A stretch of 64,000 nucleotides of DNA from Deltaproteobacteria bacterium. Lineage in GTDB: Bacteria > SAR324 > NAC60-12. This document shows, piece after piece, positions 1 to 10,643 of the stretch; position 1 is the stretch's first letter, and the number at the start of each line of letters is the position of its first letter. Where the stretch lies: assembly GCA_002685535.1 (NCBI GenBank), contig NYXK01000211.1:1-64000 (forward strand), given 5' to 3'. Below the pieces are notes generated by a model. That model was not told the origin of the DNA. It worked only from the letters and a program-made list of their open reading frames with translations, and searched no databases. Made by a program: the position numbers and the translations under genes.

Positions 1-469
1 TCATTGACCACAACCCGTTCCGCGGGAGCTTTCGAAATTGGTTCGGCGACGAAAGTGGGGGAGATGACGACGGTAATATCAAGGGGACTATTGAGAGGCC
101 ACATAGGAGCTATACGCTGCGCGATGGGATTATAAACAGCGCCGTCATCGAGAGTATTAGGACGGTCGTTGAAGGGTGGGATCGCAGCCGTGTTGGCCGG
201 GACCGTGATGGTTGCGCCGGAGGCATCCGTTGTTGTTACTGCTGCTGGAGTCTTTGGACCCATTACTTTTCCCATCACGAACTGCATGCCAAAGAAGATG
301 GCGAGACCTTGCGCGGCAGATTTGACCATAGGCTAGTCTTGTCAGCCTTCATTCGTACACATAGCATTGGGCTGGACGGAGAGGAACAATGGGGTTCGGA
401 AATTGAACATACACCCATTCCGCCTTCTTGTGCTTGCGCACGCGCAGCTGGAGGAGCTGCTCCTGACAT
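1..469 (-). CDS. CLPTM1-family multi-pass membrane protein, 5' part only
   Basis: The gene runs off the left edge, so only the N-terminal ~130 residues are present. Exon 1 (413-469) encodes a short Ala/Gln/Gly-rich start. An 80-nt intron (333-412, donor GTATGT, acceptor CTAG, phase 0) joins it to exon 2 (1-332), which begins GPMVKSAAQGLAIFFGMQFV and continues to a stretch reading IAPMWPLNSPLDITVVISP. That hydrophobic N-terminal anchor followed by the MWP-x-(D/N)SPLD segment is typical of the CLPTM1 (cleft lip and palate transmembrane protein 1) family, eukaryotic multi-pass ER/endomembrane proteins. The ATG at 469 was chosen because the sequence after it matches the usual fungal N-terminus; the frame stays open further upstream to about 616. 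It is divergently arranged with the LOG-family gene. Family call is fairly secure; the C-terminal domains cannot be seen. Confidence 0.75.
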
Positions 470-1226
470 GTTGAGGCTATTCGGAAGTAAATCCTCGTAA
501 ATTGAATGAGGAGTGATGTTCGAAGAACCAGGCTTCAAGTCCGCGAAGTCGCAATAATTCGAGAACGACGCTAGAATGGCGTGGACTCGAAGATCCATGT
601 CACAAGTTTCAACCAATCATTGGCCACGGTGTTGACACGGCTGCACGCGGCTGAGGGAAGCGACAACTTCACCTTACATATGCCAAGACATTCGAACTGA
701 ACGCAAGGCGAATTCCGAAGACTTGCTGCTTGTCGCCAGCATCAACACCATCTTCCTTCACTTACCATTGACTGACGGCGAGATATAATAGGCGAACGCT
801 CAATACTCAAGCTACCTCACATCCACACTTTGAGGCATTTAAGACTCATTCGTTTTGAATAGTACACTACCAGCCATAACTCACTTTGTCTTACAGACTT
901 GACCGCTCTTGGCTGCACAACTTCTGCATTGCATTGAGTCACACACACACGAAAAACCCCATAAATTGAATAGAATCTGTAAGACATATATATCCTCTCT
1001 TCTTACATTTCTTCAAGGAATATCTCTTTTCATATTCGAACTCAGAAAGAAAGAAAAGACTCATATTTCTTCTAGGAAAGTTCAGCTCAATCGCCACCCA
1101 CTTTCCGCTTTCGATCTTCAACTACAACTTGGAATTAGACCTCCAGATTTCGACATCCCCTCACCCCAATTTAAAGATTACGTCGAACAGAGTCATCTCT
1201 TCAATCTTTCACCCCATCACCTCATC
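470..1226. promoter_or_regulatory. Divergent intergenic region between CLPTM1-like and LOG-family genes
   Basis: About 760 bases separate two divergent start codons, so this segment should hold both promoters and 5' UTRs. The right half (roughly 840-1220) is rich in T/C and A tracts, as is usual in fungal 5' leaders. Small open frames here have no recognisable product. No specific operator was identified. Confidence 0.4.
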
Positions 1227-2401
1227 ATGGCTTCAGGTGGCGGATCTCCCGCCCTCTCAGGCACCGGAACTCCTTTACCAGCTTCAAACTCAGGAACCGA
1301 CTCACCAAATCCACATAATAACCTATTCAAGCTCAACCCAGCCAACATACTCTCAACTACCAACAATGAGAATGTAGCTCCTACTTCTGATGGTGTTCCA
1401 AAGACGAAGATCTGTGTATTCTGTGGTGCTTCACCTGGGAACTCGCCAGCTCATATGGTATGTACTTCTCAACTCAAACCCCGAATGGAAATATCTATTG
1501 CTCTATTCTCTCTTCTGTCCTCCATGCGTGCTCGAACAATAACCCGGAGAACATTGGATTTGTCTTCAAATTTCAGCAAATCACAGTACAATTTACACGT
1601 CATCCCAAAACACCGTCACTCTTCATGTCCTTTCAAAACACAGCTAACGCACTCACCAACAGGAAGCAGCACGCTCTCTAGCCCGTGTCTTTCACGAGAA
1701 CAATATCTCTCTCGTCTACGGCGGCGGAACAGTCGGTCTCATGGGCGAAGTAGCACGTACGCTTGTCTCTTTGTCAGGACCATCATCAGTCCACGGCATC
1801 ATTCCAGCTCCTCTGATCAAGGTTCGTCCATCTCCCACACTCAGCACTCAACCACTTCCCATCCTTCCTTTCCTCTCCCCTCGAATATAATCCTCCGAAG
1901 GAGCATATCGATCCTTCGAGATATACCCCCGAAACGTGAACTCCCATATTAACACCTCTCAAATAGTACGAGCGCGGTCCCGACTCCACTTCCGCCGAAA
2001 TAACATCCGGCTCCATCCCCTCAACAGCATTATACGGCCACACAACCGTCGTAAAAGACATGCACACCCGCAAACAGCTCATGGCCCGCGAAGTTCTTTC
2101 CGGTGGTCCAGGAAGCGGTTTCATCGCTCTCCCAGGCGGTTACGGCACCCTCGAAGAACTCATGGAAGTCGTAACCTGGAACCAACTCGGGATCCACGAC
2201 CGCGGAATAGTAGTCCTCAACATCGAAGGCTATTGGGACGGTCTCCTCAACTGGGTCAAGGGCAGCGTCGAGGCTGGGTTTGTTGGCGAGAAGAATAGTG
2301 GGATTATTAGGGAGGCGAGGGATGCGGAGAGCGCGGTGAGGGAGTTGAGGACGTATAGGAATGCGGAGGGGAGGTTTAGACTGACGTGGGGTGAGGAGTA
2401 G
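1227..2401 (+). CDS. LOG-family protein (cytokinin riboside 5'-monophosphate phosphoribohydrolase-like)
   Basis: Three exons: 1227-1457, 1663-1821 and 1967-2401 (introns start GTATGT and GTTCGT, both phase 0), giving 274 residues. After a Ser/Pro/Asn-rich N-terminus of ~60 residues the Rossmann-like core begins at KICVFCGASPG. The nucleotide-binding loop YGGGTVGLMG opens exon 2, and exon 3 carries the DMHTRK segment and the LOG signature PGGYGTLEE. These residues (Arg of MHTRK, Glu of the signature) are the conserved catalytic set of the LOG family, often annotated in older databases as lysine decarboxylase. LOG enzymes release the free base from nucleoside 5'-monophosphates such as cytokinin ribotides. 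Whether this fungal protein acts on cytokinin precursors or on other nucleotides cannot be told from sequence. Length is normal for fungal members, with the low-complexity N-terminus as an extension. The ATG at 1227 is the one that follows directly after the pyrimidine-rich leader. Confidence 0.88.
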
Positions 2402-2901
2402 ATTTTTGTTGTGGGGGAGGGGAGGAGGGAGAGGTGATGGAGATGGGTTGCTTATTGCGTTGCATGCCGTGACTTACTGTTCTCTCTTGGTGTACTGCAT
2501 TCGTAGATCGGTGTGCATGGCTAGGTAGATGGAGAATACACAAGTATCTAATAGAACTCGCAACGCTTTTAGACAAGATCAACGTCACGAAATGCTCCTA
2601 GTAATTTGCTCTGCTTTCATACATCGTGCTACCTCAACGACGGATGGATAATGAAGTTGAGGGAATGTAAAGTCACGGAATAATGCCAATGCTTTGCCTT
2701 GCGTATCATCCTCATCTAATAACGGGACCTGGAACGCCAGGCTATATAATGTCACCGAATCATCTGGCTACTTTCTTCATGTCATGTATTCTAATTTTAC
2801 ACTCTCGAGCTAGCTATCTATTCCTCCATCATTTCAATGAAGTATTGCCAGCCAAACGCCCAATCCAAAGTCCTCAAACCACATCAGACAATGAAAATAC
2901 C
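2402..2901. other. Convergent 3' intergenic region (LOG-family / PRE5)
   Basis: About 500 bases lie between the stop codons of two convergent genes and should hold both 3' UTRs and polyadenylation signals. The open frames seen here are antisense or low-complexity shadows; nothing else was recognised. Confidence 0.5.
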
Positions 2902-3920
2902 CTACGAATCAACCTCCATGCCCTCCTCAGCCTCCGCACCCTCCGCACCATCAGCCACAAGATCAACCCACTGCTTAACCTCCTGACCATCAAACAGCTT
3001 GAATCCCTCAATACTCTTCGCACCCTCCTGTTGGATCCCAACAACACCCACACTCGTATTCTCAACCGTCAACTCCTTATCCTGCGCCAAACTCTCCTTC
3101 AAAGCCCTCAACCCATGCTTAACCAACTCCTCCCTCCCACAATCCGCGAAACTCTCCAAGTTCCTCTCCAAATACGTCCTCGCCATCTGGGATCTCGCAC
3201 CAATAGCACAAGCCACCATCTCCTGCGTCATGCCACTCGGCTGAAACTCAAATAGATGCGGACCTGTCTCGTCGACACCAGCGATGAGGAGGCCGACACC
3301 GTAAGGGCGCTTGCCGTAGTGTTGGGTGTTTGTCTGGGCGCGCTCGCCGATGGAGGAGACGATGCGCTCGAGGGGGATGGCGCGGCCGTAGGTGAGGCGC
3401 GAGGAGAGGGATTGCTGCTTCATGAAGTTGGAGAGGACGCGAGCGTCGGAGGCCAGGCCAGCGAGGGAGACGCCGAGGTGTTCGTCGATGGCGATGATTT
3501 TCTTTTGGTAGGAGGAGAGTTCTTCGGCATTGCGCTGGAGGTGGGAATCAACATTAGCATAGGGATCTAAACCACGACCACGACCATGTATCGTATTGTA
3601 GGAATAAATTTGCAACTTTGGAGAGAGGGCGGAATAGATCTGCGAGGGACTCGGTGACTTGGAGGAGTAGATGACATACCTTCAGAGCTACAAGAACAGC
3701 ATGTGTCTTGCTAACGATACCAACGACGACGCTTCCCTGCTTCACAGCCTCCGATGCATATTCGACTTGGAAGATACGACCTTGCGGCGAGCTATCATAG
3801 ATCAATTAGCACGAAGTATCTCTCTATAAGCCCGACCAGCGCGTTTGCAGGAAGCTGGAGCTTGGATGTGACTTGAACTTACAAGGTGACGGAATCGTTG
3901 TCGTAGTTATTTCTGAACAT
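2902..3920 (-). CDS. PRE5: 20S proteasome subunit alpha-6 (PRE5 / PSMA1 type)
   Basis: Three exons on the minus strand: 3883-3920, 3680-3791 and 2902-3534, giving 260 residues. Exon 1 starts [12 protein letters not shown] and exon 2 supplies [20 protein letters not shown], the N-terminal signature of proteasome alpha subunits that gates the 20S channel. Further segments, such as [36 protein letters not shown] and the EFQPSG region, identify the alpha-6 subunit (yeast Pre5, human PSMA1). Alpha subunits are non-catalytic and form the outer rings of the 20S core in nucleus and cytosol. The C-terminus carries an acidic tail ([13 protein letters not shown]), slightly longer than in yeast. Splice sites are GTAAGT/TAG and GTATGT/CAG and keep the frame exactly. 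It diverges from VPS55 across a ~580-base spacer. Confidence 0.93.
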
Positions 3921-4499
3921 GGTTGCGTTTGCAGCTCCTGCTGTGTCTTTTCTTTAGGTGGGCGGTGCGGCAATGTGGATTTCTAATCGTGAAGGAGAAG
4001 AGAAAGTGTGTTGTGGCTGGTTGAAACTGGAATTGAAGTTGTGATGGAGAGACGAGGCAGTCGCGATGATGAAGCTCAGGGCAGATTGGAATAAGGCTGC
4101 CGTAAATATGCAGGGGTAGCTGTCTGTATATACCGTAAATTGACTTGTGGGCTCGATTTATGGTTAGCGTGGATTTAGTCGCGGGCCAGAGCCGCATGGG
4201 AGGGCCGGCGCAACGTCAGCTCTTGATCGTACAGGCCGGGCGAGGACAGCTTCACTTGACAACTTGCTATCGACCACAACTCAACAAACTGCACATATCG
4301 AAACGAGCGAGTATCATCGGCTGGAAGATATCTGGAGAACAGAAGATAGGGATTGTTGAAGTTGCGAGAAGCAAAGGAAGCGAATCAAGCCAGGCGCGAA
4401 CCTTGGACAGCTATCGCAACTCGGTTCAGCCTCGAGACATACACACGCCATAAACACAGTACCAGAACAAAAGACAAAGTGCCTCTATCAACCGCCAAA
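3921..4499. promoter_or_regulatory. Divergent promoter region PRE5 / VPS55
   Basis: A spacer of about 580 bases lies between two divergent start codons. It contains both 5' UTRs; no clear Rpn4-type proteasome element was spotted by eye. Overlapping small frames on both strands have no recognisable content. Confidence 0.4.
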
Positions 4500-5227
4500 A
4501 TGGCCGCAGGCCTCAAAACCATCATCTCCCTCTCTTTCGTACGTCCTCTCCTTCTCCCCCCTCCCCTCCCACCTTCCTTCCACCCCATATCAAGCCCACC
4601 CCTCCTCTCCCCTCCTCCCACCCAACACCACACCACACCTCACTAACACCCCCTCTCCTCCTCAACAGGTCCTAGCAATCGGCTTCCTCCTCGTAATCCT
4701 CTCCTGCGCCCTCTTCCACCAATACCTGCCCCTCCTCGTCGTTGCAACCTACGTGCTCGCTCCCCTGCCCAACTGGATCTGTGGACGATGCGCCAATCCG
4801 GATGATTTCGTTGAGAGTTCGGGGAATGCGGTTGTGGATTTCGGGAGATTCTGTACGGGGTTTTTGGTGCTGATGGGGATTGGTAGGCTGATTTCCTTTC
4901 CTTGGTTACTCTTGGTCGAAGGTTCTGGGTATGGATGCTGTAGGGTGTGCCGTACCCTGCTGGGCGCAGAGCTGGGAAAGATAGCGGCGCAGTCGCAGAC
5001 ATGCGGTTTAGGGTGGAAGGGTGTGATGAGGGGCAGGATGGGCATTGATGCGGAAGTAATGAGAGTCCATGCTAACATTCTCTTTTTAAATAGCCCTCCC
5101 AGTTCTCCTCGCCCACTCCGGAATCATCCTCTGGTACGCAGCCGTGATGTCCATCATCGGCGGTGTATTGATCTACGGCACCATCATCGCCTTCGGGATG
5201 TTCTTTGAAGAAGAGCATGAGTTCTAA
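4500..5227 (+). CDS. VPS55: Vps55-like endosomal membrane protein
   Basis: Three exons, 4500-4538, 4669-4882 and 5094-5227, encode 128 residues (introns GTACGT...ACAG and GTAGGC...TAG). The protein is almost entirely hydrophobic with four predicted membrane segments and contains the highly conserved family core LAPLPNWICGRCANPDDF followed by GNAVVDFGRFCTGFLVLMG. It ends in an acidic EEEHEF tail. In yeast Vps55 pairs with Vps68 and acts in late-endosome to vacuole transport; the animal relative is the leptin-receptor-overlapping protein (OB-RGRP/LEPROT). The first exon encodes only MAAGLKTIISLSF, so the gene would be missed by single-exon prediction. Length matches the family (about 130-140 residues). 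Identification rests on the near-invariant central motif and is strong. Confidence 0.92.
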
Positions 5228-5909
5228 GTCTGCCGATATCACATAGTGAGGGACAGTAATGCAGATTGCCTTGGCATGAGTATGAGGAGGCAAGTGAAAC
5301 TCTGAGAGGAGGGTCAAAGGAGTGACGTGGTATGAACAAGGGGCTTGGAAAGATATGAAAGAGATGAGGGGTAGGATTGGGAATAGGAATATGGGAAGAC
5401 AGTGTACAGTGTGGCATATAGTTCCAGCGAGTACATGGAATTTCAAACAGGTTTTTTCTGTCATTTATCATGGTTCTTGGAATGAATGAATGAATGAATG
5501 AGCAAACTTCGTCCCACCAACGAAATATTCCAGTCAGATGGTAATTCTTCTATGTTGAAAACAATTCTACTGACTCTCTATCTATACCAAAGATTGAGTG
5601 GGGTATCTTTCTATCGTTGAGTGACGATGCCCTTCCCTTCCCTTTGGTGGGCTATTACCCTTGGTAAAGTCTATGTTGAACGCCTCGCTTCTTCCTAATT
5701 ATCCAAGTAGCTTGCTCCAATCAGCGCTATATAAGATACGTTGAGTATATCTCGAGCTCCAAACACCATTCGAATGAAAACAGAAACGCCATGCTGACCA
5801 GAAGCCTAACTAAAAATCCGGACATTGAGAGGTGTGATATCCAAAAACGCCGGCAAAAGAACGCTACCAGGGACAACCGAGGAAAAGGGGCGAGTATAAG
5901 AAGCGAGTC
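5228..5909. other. Convergent 3' intergenic region (VPS55 / ABZ1)
   Basis: Roughly 680 bases lie between convergent stop codons. It includes a short AATG microsatellite and otherwise looks like unremarkable 3' UTR sequence. Confidence 0.5.
5481..5502. repeat. AATG microsatellite
   Basis: About five tandem copies of the tetranucleotide AATG lie in the 3' region between VPS55 and ABZ1. It may be length-polymorphic; no function is suggested. Confidence 0.85.
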
Positions 5910-8675
5910 TCAGCGAAACAGACCCAGTGTCCCACTCAACTTCGTCAACATCTCCTCTCTCTCACCAACAGGTGTACTCAGTGCCGTAACCGCGCCCCCA
6001 GCACCAATATGCCAAGTCTCCTTTCCTCCCTCTCCACTCTCTCCATCCCCAGCGACAACCTCATCCTCCCACTTAAAAGCACACCGGATGTTGACACTCC
6101 AATCTCCTCTTCCCCCCACATCCGCATACCCTACCACTCCACTATACAGGCTTCTCTCCCTTCCGCCTTCCACCTCTCTCAAGATTTCACAGCTACGCTT
6201 CTTTGGTGCACCGGTCATGCTTCCAGGCGGTAAACTCGCTGCTAGCACATCGAGGCCTGTATACCTACTTCTCTCCTTCTCCTCCTTCTCCGCCTCACTC
6301 AAATGCCCAGCTAACTCCTCTGGATAAGGAGCTGGAATCGTGCCTTGCACAACAGAAATCATCTGATACACACTAGCATACTCCTCCACCTGCATCAATT
6401 TCGGGACCGAGACATTCCCAGCACCACAGACGCCATGCAGATCATGCCGGACGAGATCAACAATCATCAGATTCTCAGCTTGTTCTTTTGGAACAGCGAG
6501 GAGAGAGGTGGCGGCTGCGAGGGTGGAGACCTGGGAGGATTTGCGGACGGTGCCTTTCATGGGGCGGAGTTCGGCTGTTGAGGGTGTGTAGCTGAGGAAG
6601 CGCTCGGGGGAGGCGGAGATGTATGTTAGGGGGCCGAGACGGATGTAGGAGGCGAAGGGGGCGGGTTGGCGGGTGCGGAGGGTGGTGTAGAGATTCCATG
6701 CGGAGGGGGAAGAGGTGGATGATGGGGTTGTGGAGAGAGTGACGTGAGTTTGGTCGGTGAGGCAGAGCTCGTAGGAGTCGCCAGCGCGGATGGAGGATTG
6801 ACAGGCGAGGACTTTGGACTCGTAAGTGTTGTTTTCAGGGGTATCGATTGCGAGGACAGTGGTGGGAATATCAGGTTGAGAGCCTGGCTTGGTGATTGAG
6901 TCAATGACGGGCGCTTTGCGTGCTGCAAAACCATTTGATGCTTTGCTCTTGACTTTTGCATGGATGGTTTGTCCGGAAATCTTGATATTGTTCAGAGCTG
7001 TTGCAATTTTCCCAGGATCATTGTGCTGCAGATACCTTGCTGTTGCGATACCGGTGAACATGTTATCTTGGTGGTGGAGCTTCAACCCACAAGGAAGAGT
7101 GACATTCGTCTCGATCATCTTGTCTAAGAGCTGACACTTCGTCATAGTCAATGGGAGATTTGAGAACGTGATACTGAACAGATCATGACTCTCCTCAAGT
7201 AGGAAGAGGGCCTCCAGCTTCGAGACAATGCCATCCATCCACGCACTAACTCGAGCAGTTTCATCCGCTGGAGCAAGTTGCTGGATGTAGATCTGATTCT
7301 TGACAGGGTCGACGATGATACTCTTGTCAACCCAAGCAAAGCATAGATCTGGACGATCATGCTGACGTCCGCTCGCATCAGGTGTTACGCCGATGTTTTC
7401 GAGTCCTAGCTCATATGTCGCGTAGCCCATATATCCACCCCAAAATGGAGACTCGTTATTGCCCTCCACTACTTTGTATTGTTCGAGACGCTGAGCTAGA
7501 TATGGCCAAATTCCTCCACATGCCGAGGCCGCAACAGTGCGAAGCATTGCGTTCTGGCCAGTACATGGAGGAGGAAAGGTCGTAATTGTGTCCCTGCTAG
7601 CTGCGTATTGAATCTTCGTACAGTCTTTGATATCTAAACCAATGATGGAATATCTTCCTCTGACATCCACACCCCCACTTAACTTCTCGTTTGCATTGGA
7701 CGACTCGAGGATGACCTGATCGTCTTGTATATCTAGAATAGCTTCTACGATATGTTGGACCGATAGGTGTGCAGGAATATCGACACTGCGCGAATGGCAC
7801 ATGCTTTTGCTAGACCTGGTGGTTCCATTTGTCTGAATGGTTTCCAATCTTCGGCGACTTCGACCTAACAGGCTTTCTGGAGTTGCGAAACGTCCTTCAA
7901 TGGGGCCCTCTAAATCGATCTGCGTCTGTCGGTACTGCTTATTCCAATCCCGAGCGAGCTTGAACCAATTTTGTGTAACCTTCGTAGTTTCATCGTTCGT
8001 GCATATGGACTCCGGGTGGTACTGCAAGGCCCAGAAAGGTTTCGTCCTATGCTGTACAGCAACCAAAACCCTTTCATCCATGATTCCTGAATCATTTTCC
8101 TCTGCCAGATCGTGCTCTGCCCAAGCCAATGGCAATAAATCCGGACATGTTCTTGTAGCCTCCCATTTCGAAGTCTGCCAGCGCTCTTCCGAAATCGAAT
8201 CTTGGCCAATGTCGGCGCATAAGCTCTGGTAAAGTGTAGCGTTGATCTCCCCAACACCACCGAACAGATTCTCGTTACGTTCCTCATCGGCTTCGCCAAA
8301 ATGTACTATCCTCCTTACAATCCCATGCTGCGGCCCCTTCAACCTCCGGACTTTCCCTCCAAATTCCAAGCACAAGCTTTGAAAGCCCAAGCAAATCCCC
8401 AGTACTGGGATCATCTCCTCGTCCGCCAACCTCCAAATCCTCCTCATTATACCAACATCTTTTTCAATCTCCGGATGGCCCGGGCCAGGGCCACATACTA
8501 CCGCCGCATAGTGCCGTAGTTCTTTGTGCAGGGCCGAATCGCTCGAGAGCGCGGGGTTGTCGATATGTATTGTTCTGACAGAGGCATCAAGTGTGGTTTC
8601 CAGAAGTGAGATTATATTGTTTGAAAAGCTGTCGTAGGCATCGATGAAGAGTATTAGAGGTTTCGGGACGAGCAT
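5910..8675 (-). CDS. ABZ1: 4-amino-4-deoxychorismate synthase, fused PabA-PabB
   Basis: A single uninterrupted exon encodes 921 residues from the chosen ATG (8675); the frame also opens at 8750, which would add 25 residues. The N-terminal ~300 residues form a class I glutamine amidotransferase: IDAYDSFSNN at the start, the nucleophile elbow GICLGFQS with the catalytic Cys, and QYHPES with the His/Glu pair. The C-terminal half is a chorismate-binding domain with SPERFL, PMKGTVRKS, LMIVDLVRHDL and the GSMTGAPK loop. Together they aminate chorismate to 4-amino-4-deoxychorismate, the step before p-aminobenzoate in folate synthesis. The bipartite architecture and PMKGT (rather than the anthranilate-synthase PIAGT) support PABA synthase over TrpE. 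The start at 8675 was preferred because MLVPKPLILFIDAYDSFSNN begins right at the domain. Cytosolic enzyme by family knowledge. Confidence 0.93.
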   Translation of the reverse strand: MLVPKPLILFIDAYDSFSNNIISLLETTLDASVRTIHIDNPALSSDSALHKELRHYAAVVCGPGPGHPEIEKDVGIMRRIWRLADEEMIPVLGICLGFQSLCLEFGGKVRRLKGPQHGIVRRIVHFGEADEERNENLFGGVGEINATLYQSLCADIGQDSISEERWQTSKWEATRTCPDLLPLAWAEHDLAEENDSGIMDERVLVAVQHRTKPFWALQYHPESICTNDETTKVTQNWFKLARDWNKQYRQTQIDLEGPIEGRFATPESLLGRSRRRLETIQTNGTTRSSKSMCHSRSVDIPAHLSVQHIVEAILDIQDDQVILESSNANEKLSGGVDVRGRYSIIGLDIKDCTKIQYAASRDTITTFPPPCTGQNAMLRTVAASACGGIWPYLAQRLEQYKVVEGNNESPFWGGYMGYATYELGLENIGVTPDASGRQHDRPDLCFAWVDKSIIVDPVKNQIYIQQLAPADETARVSAWMDGIVSKLEALFLLEESHDLFSITFSNLPLTMTKCQLLDKMIETNVTLPCGLKLHHQDNMFTGIATARYLQHNDPGKIATALNNIKISGQTIHAKVKSKASNGFAARKAPVIDSITKPGSQPDIPTTVLAIDTPENNTYESKVLACQSSIRAGDSYELCLTDQTHVTLSTTPSSTSSPSAWNLYTTLRTRQPAPFASYIRLGPLTYISASPERFLSYTPSTAELRPMKGTVRKSSQVSTLAAATSLLAVPKEQAENLMIVDLVRHDLHGVCGAGNVSVPKLMQVEEYASVYQMISVVQGTIPAPYPEELAGHLSEAEKEEKERSRYTGLDVLAASLPPGSMTGAPKKRSCEILREVEGGRERSLYSGVVGYADVGGRGDWSVNIRCAFKWEDEVVAGDGESGEGGKETWHIGAGGAVTALSTPVGEREEMLTKLSGTLGLFR

Positions 8676-9536
8676 TGTTACATGCAAATATCGCGGAGTG
8701 CTGGGAAGTGGAATAAGAAAAAGAGAGTCATGGAGGGCGCTGGGAAACATTTTGGATGATCCGGCGGTCAGTGGAAGCAGAATCGCTGCTTTGAGACTAG
8801 TGAGGGGTGGCTTGCATATCTCTGTTTAGCCGAGCCATAAAATCCCCATTCTGTTTTCCCTTCCCAGGAATCCAATCGTGATACTCTTTTTTGTTTATCT
8901 CAAGGTCTGTTGTGAATGTATAACAGAGATATCCTATGCTTCATGTATGCTTTTAAGTGTTTTAGCGAGAATTCCTTCGTATAGATGCCAGACCAAGCCA
9001 TCTACATAACTGAGCCAGGAGTCATGAATCGCTTGGAGATGGGTATAATGATGATTGTTCATGTCATAGCAGGATTTCCGTTTTCCAATACCGACTATAC
9101 GGAAAACAGACTGCTCCTCTATTCTCGGTTATCCCTCTATTTCGAAAGTGATATATTGCGGACGAAAATGTCAGTCTCTTCTCGTTTCAGAAGTGATACC
9201 TACGATTGTATTGCTCCAGAGCCTATTCAACGTCGGAATGTATGCTTAGAGAAGCGCTCATATGAGCTATATCTATGTTCTCGCTATTGTTGACACAAAA
9301 GAGGATTTCAACATCGCTTGTGTCACATGATCGTGCTTACGTGAAATCGCCACCAAGATCTTCAGCCTCCTTTCGTCTACAGCCCTTCGAACACAGCTTC
9401 AGCATCCCTCCTAGATTGGTAAAGATTTATGTTTACAAAATCCTTGGAGTTTGGAATGCAAATCCCCTCTTCTAGTCGAACCCGAAGTCTTACGCGGGCC
9501 GGTTTCTGAACGTCTCCGGGACGGTCAAACAACGCA
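8676..9536. promoter_or_regulatory. Divergent region between ABZ1 and the first 2EXR gene
   Basis: About 860 bases should contain both promoters and mark the border between the housekeeping block and the 2EXR block. Open frames at 8985-9293 and 9275-9475 are short, have no recognisable domain and are not annotated as genes. Confidence 0.4.
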
Positions 9537-10643
9537 ATGGCAACAGTAGGGCCACAGCCCGACACGAGGACTAAACCTTCAGATGTCGTGATATCACTAT
9601 GCGACACGAGCCTCACGCCTGAGAACCAGACCCAGTCATCTTCTCCACCAACCAGGTCGACCCAGACGTCGTTTACTCTCTTCCCAAATCTCCCACCCGA
9701 ACTCCGTGCCCCAATATGGAAACACGCACTCACCAGCCGAATCATAAAATGGACCCGAACCAACAATCAAAACATCTTCAGCGCCCCCGAGAACCACATC
9801 CCGCTCTTCCACGTTTGCAAAGAATCACGTGAGATCGCGATGCTCTATGGAGAATATATTTCCCTGCCCTCTTCCTCCTCCTCCTCCTCCTCCTGCTCCT
9901 CCACCGCCACTAGCACAGTCTTCTTCAGCCCCATACTCGACTTCCTCCTCTTCGAACCAATCTGGACCGATCTCGTCCCCAAACCCGGTGCCAAATTCCT
10001 CCCCGACCCCCTGGACTCTCTCCCTACAGCATTGAAAGGCGTCAGGAACATCATGGTGCATTCGCACTACACCGACGAACGGAAACGGCCTACTGCTCTC
10101 TTCGAGAAATTACATGAGCTCGAACAGGTTCTCGTAGCAGCGGACGAGAAATCTATTGGTTTCCAAAACCAGAGTAAATTCATTCTCGGCACAGCTTACG
10201 ATATCAAACTGTATTATGCAGCCGATGTTCGGAAACGCTTCCCAAAATTCAAGGTCCCGTATATAGCGGTTGGATGTCTGGGCTGGACAGGATCGGAACG
10301 GAGGAAAATGCATCATGGGCATCAAGATACGCGTGAATTGCTTAGGGTGTGTGAAAATGAGGCGCAGATGAAGGAGCATCTAGCGGTGATTAGGGAGGAG
10401 GAGTGGAGGTTTATGGAGGAGTTGAAGAAGGAGAGGGGGTGGGCTGGGGGAGGGGGCAAGTTGAAGTTGAAGTTGAACTTCAAAGATGTGGACGGCAAGG
10501 GAAAAGAGAAAATGATCGAGAAGGAACAAGATGAGCAGCGATGTGGCAGTGCTGCTGTTAAGAAAGCTGATCCGCCGGTTTACTCGGGTGAGCCGGTGAA
10601 TGCGCCAGAGGATCCACCACCGTATACAGAAACGGAAGAGTAA
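9537..10643 (+). CDS. 2EXR-domain protein (copy 1)
   Basis: Intronless, 368 residues, with a clear ATG. Both family motifs are present: FPNLPPELRAPIWKHAL near residue 45-60 and CKESREIAMLYG about 40 residues later. These are hallmarks of the fungal 2EXR domain (Pfam name), whose biochemical role is unknown. Between motif two and the rest lies a serine run coded by a TCC microsatellite. The middle keeps the typical downstream segment (LDFLLFEPIW, then a V-R-N-I-M-V strand). The C-terminus is Lys/Glu-rich and ends in a proline-rich tail with two PPxY-type motifs (DPPVYSG and DPPPYTE), which elsewhere can bind WW domains. It is the longest and most intact member of the local array. Expression or function cannot be inferred. 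Confidence 0.8.
   Translation: MATVGPQPDTRTKPSDVVISLCDTSLTPENQTQSSSPPTRSTQTSFTLFPNLPPELRAPIWKHALTSRIIKWTRTNNQNIFSAPENHIPLFHVCKESREIAMLYGEYISLPSSSSSSSSCSSTATSTVFFSPILDFLLFEPIWTDLVPKPGAKFLPDPLDSLPTALKGVRNIMVHSHYTDERKRPTALFEKLHELEQVLVAADEKSIGFQNQSKFILGTAYDIKLYYAADVRKRFPKFKVPYIAVGCLGWTGSERRKMHHGHQDTRELLRVCENEAQMKEHLAVIREEEWRFMEELKKERGWAGGGGKLKLKLNFKDVDGKGKEKMIEKEQDEQRCGSAAVKKADPPVYSGEPVNAPEDPPPYTETEE
9870..9903. repeat. TCC microsatellite coding for polyserine
   Basis: About eight near-perfect TCC repeats, with one TGC interruption, encode a serine tract inside the first 2EXR protein just after its second motif. Repeat-length changes would stay in frame. Confidence 0.85.

Noticed and set aside
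275-616. Minus-strand 113-codon open frame at the left edge as a separate gene
   Set aside because: Its middle is exon 1 of the CLPTM1-like gene; after the GTATGT donor it only reads through the intron.
8985-9475. Two overlapping short plus frames before 2EXR copy 1
   Set aside because: Under 105 codons, no motif, likely promoter and leader sequence.
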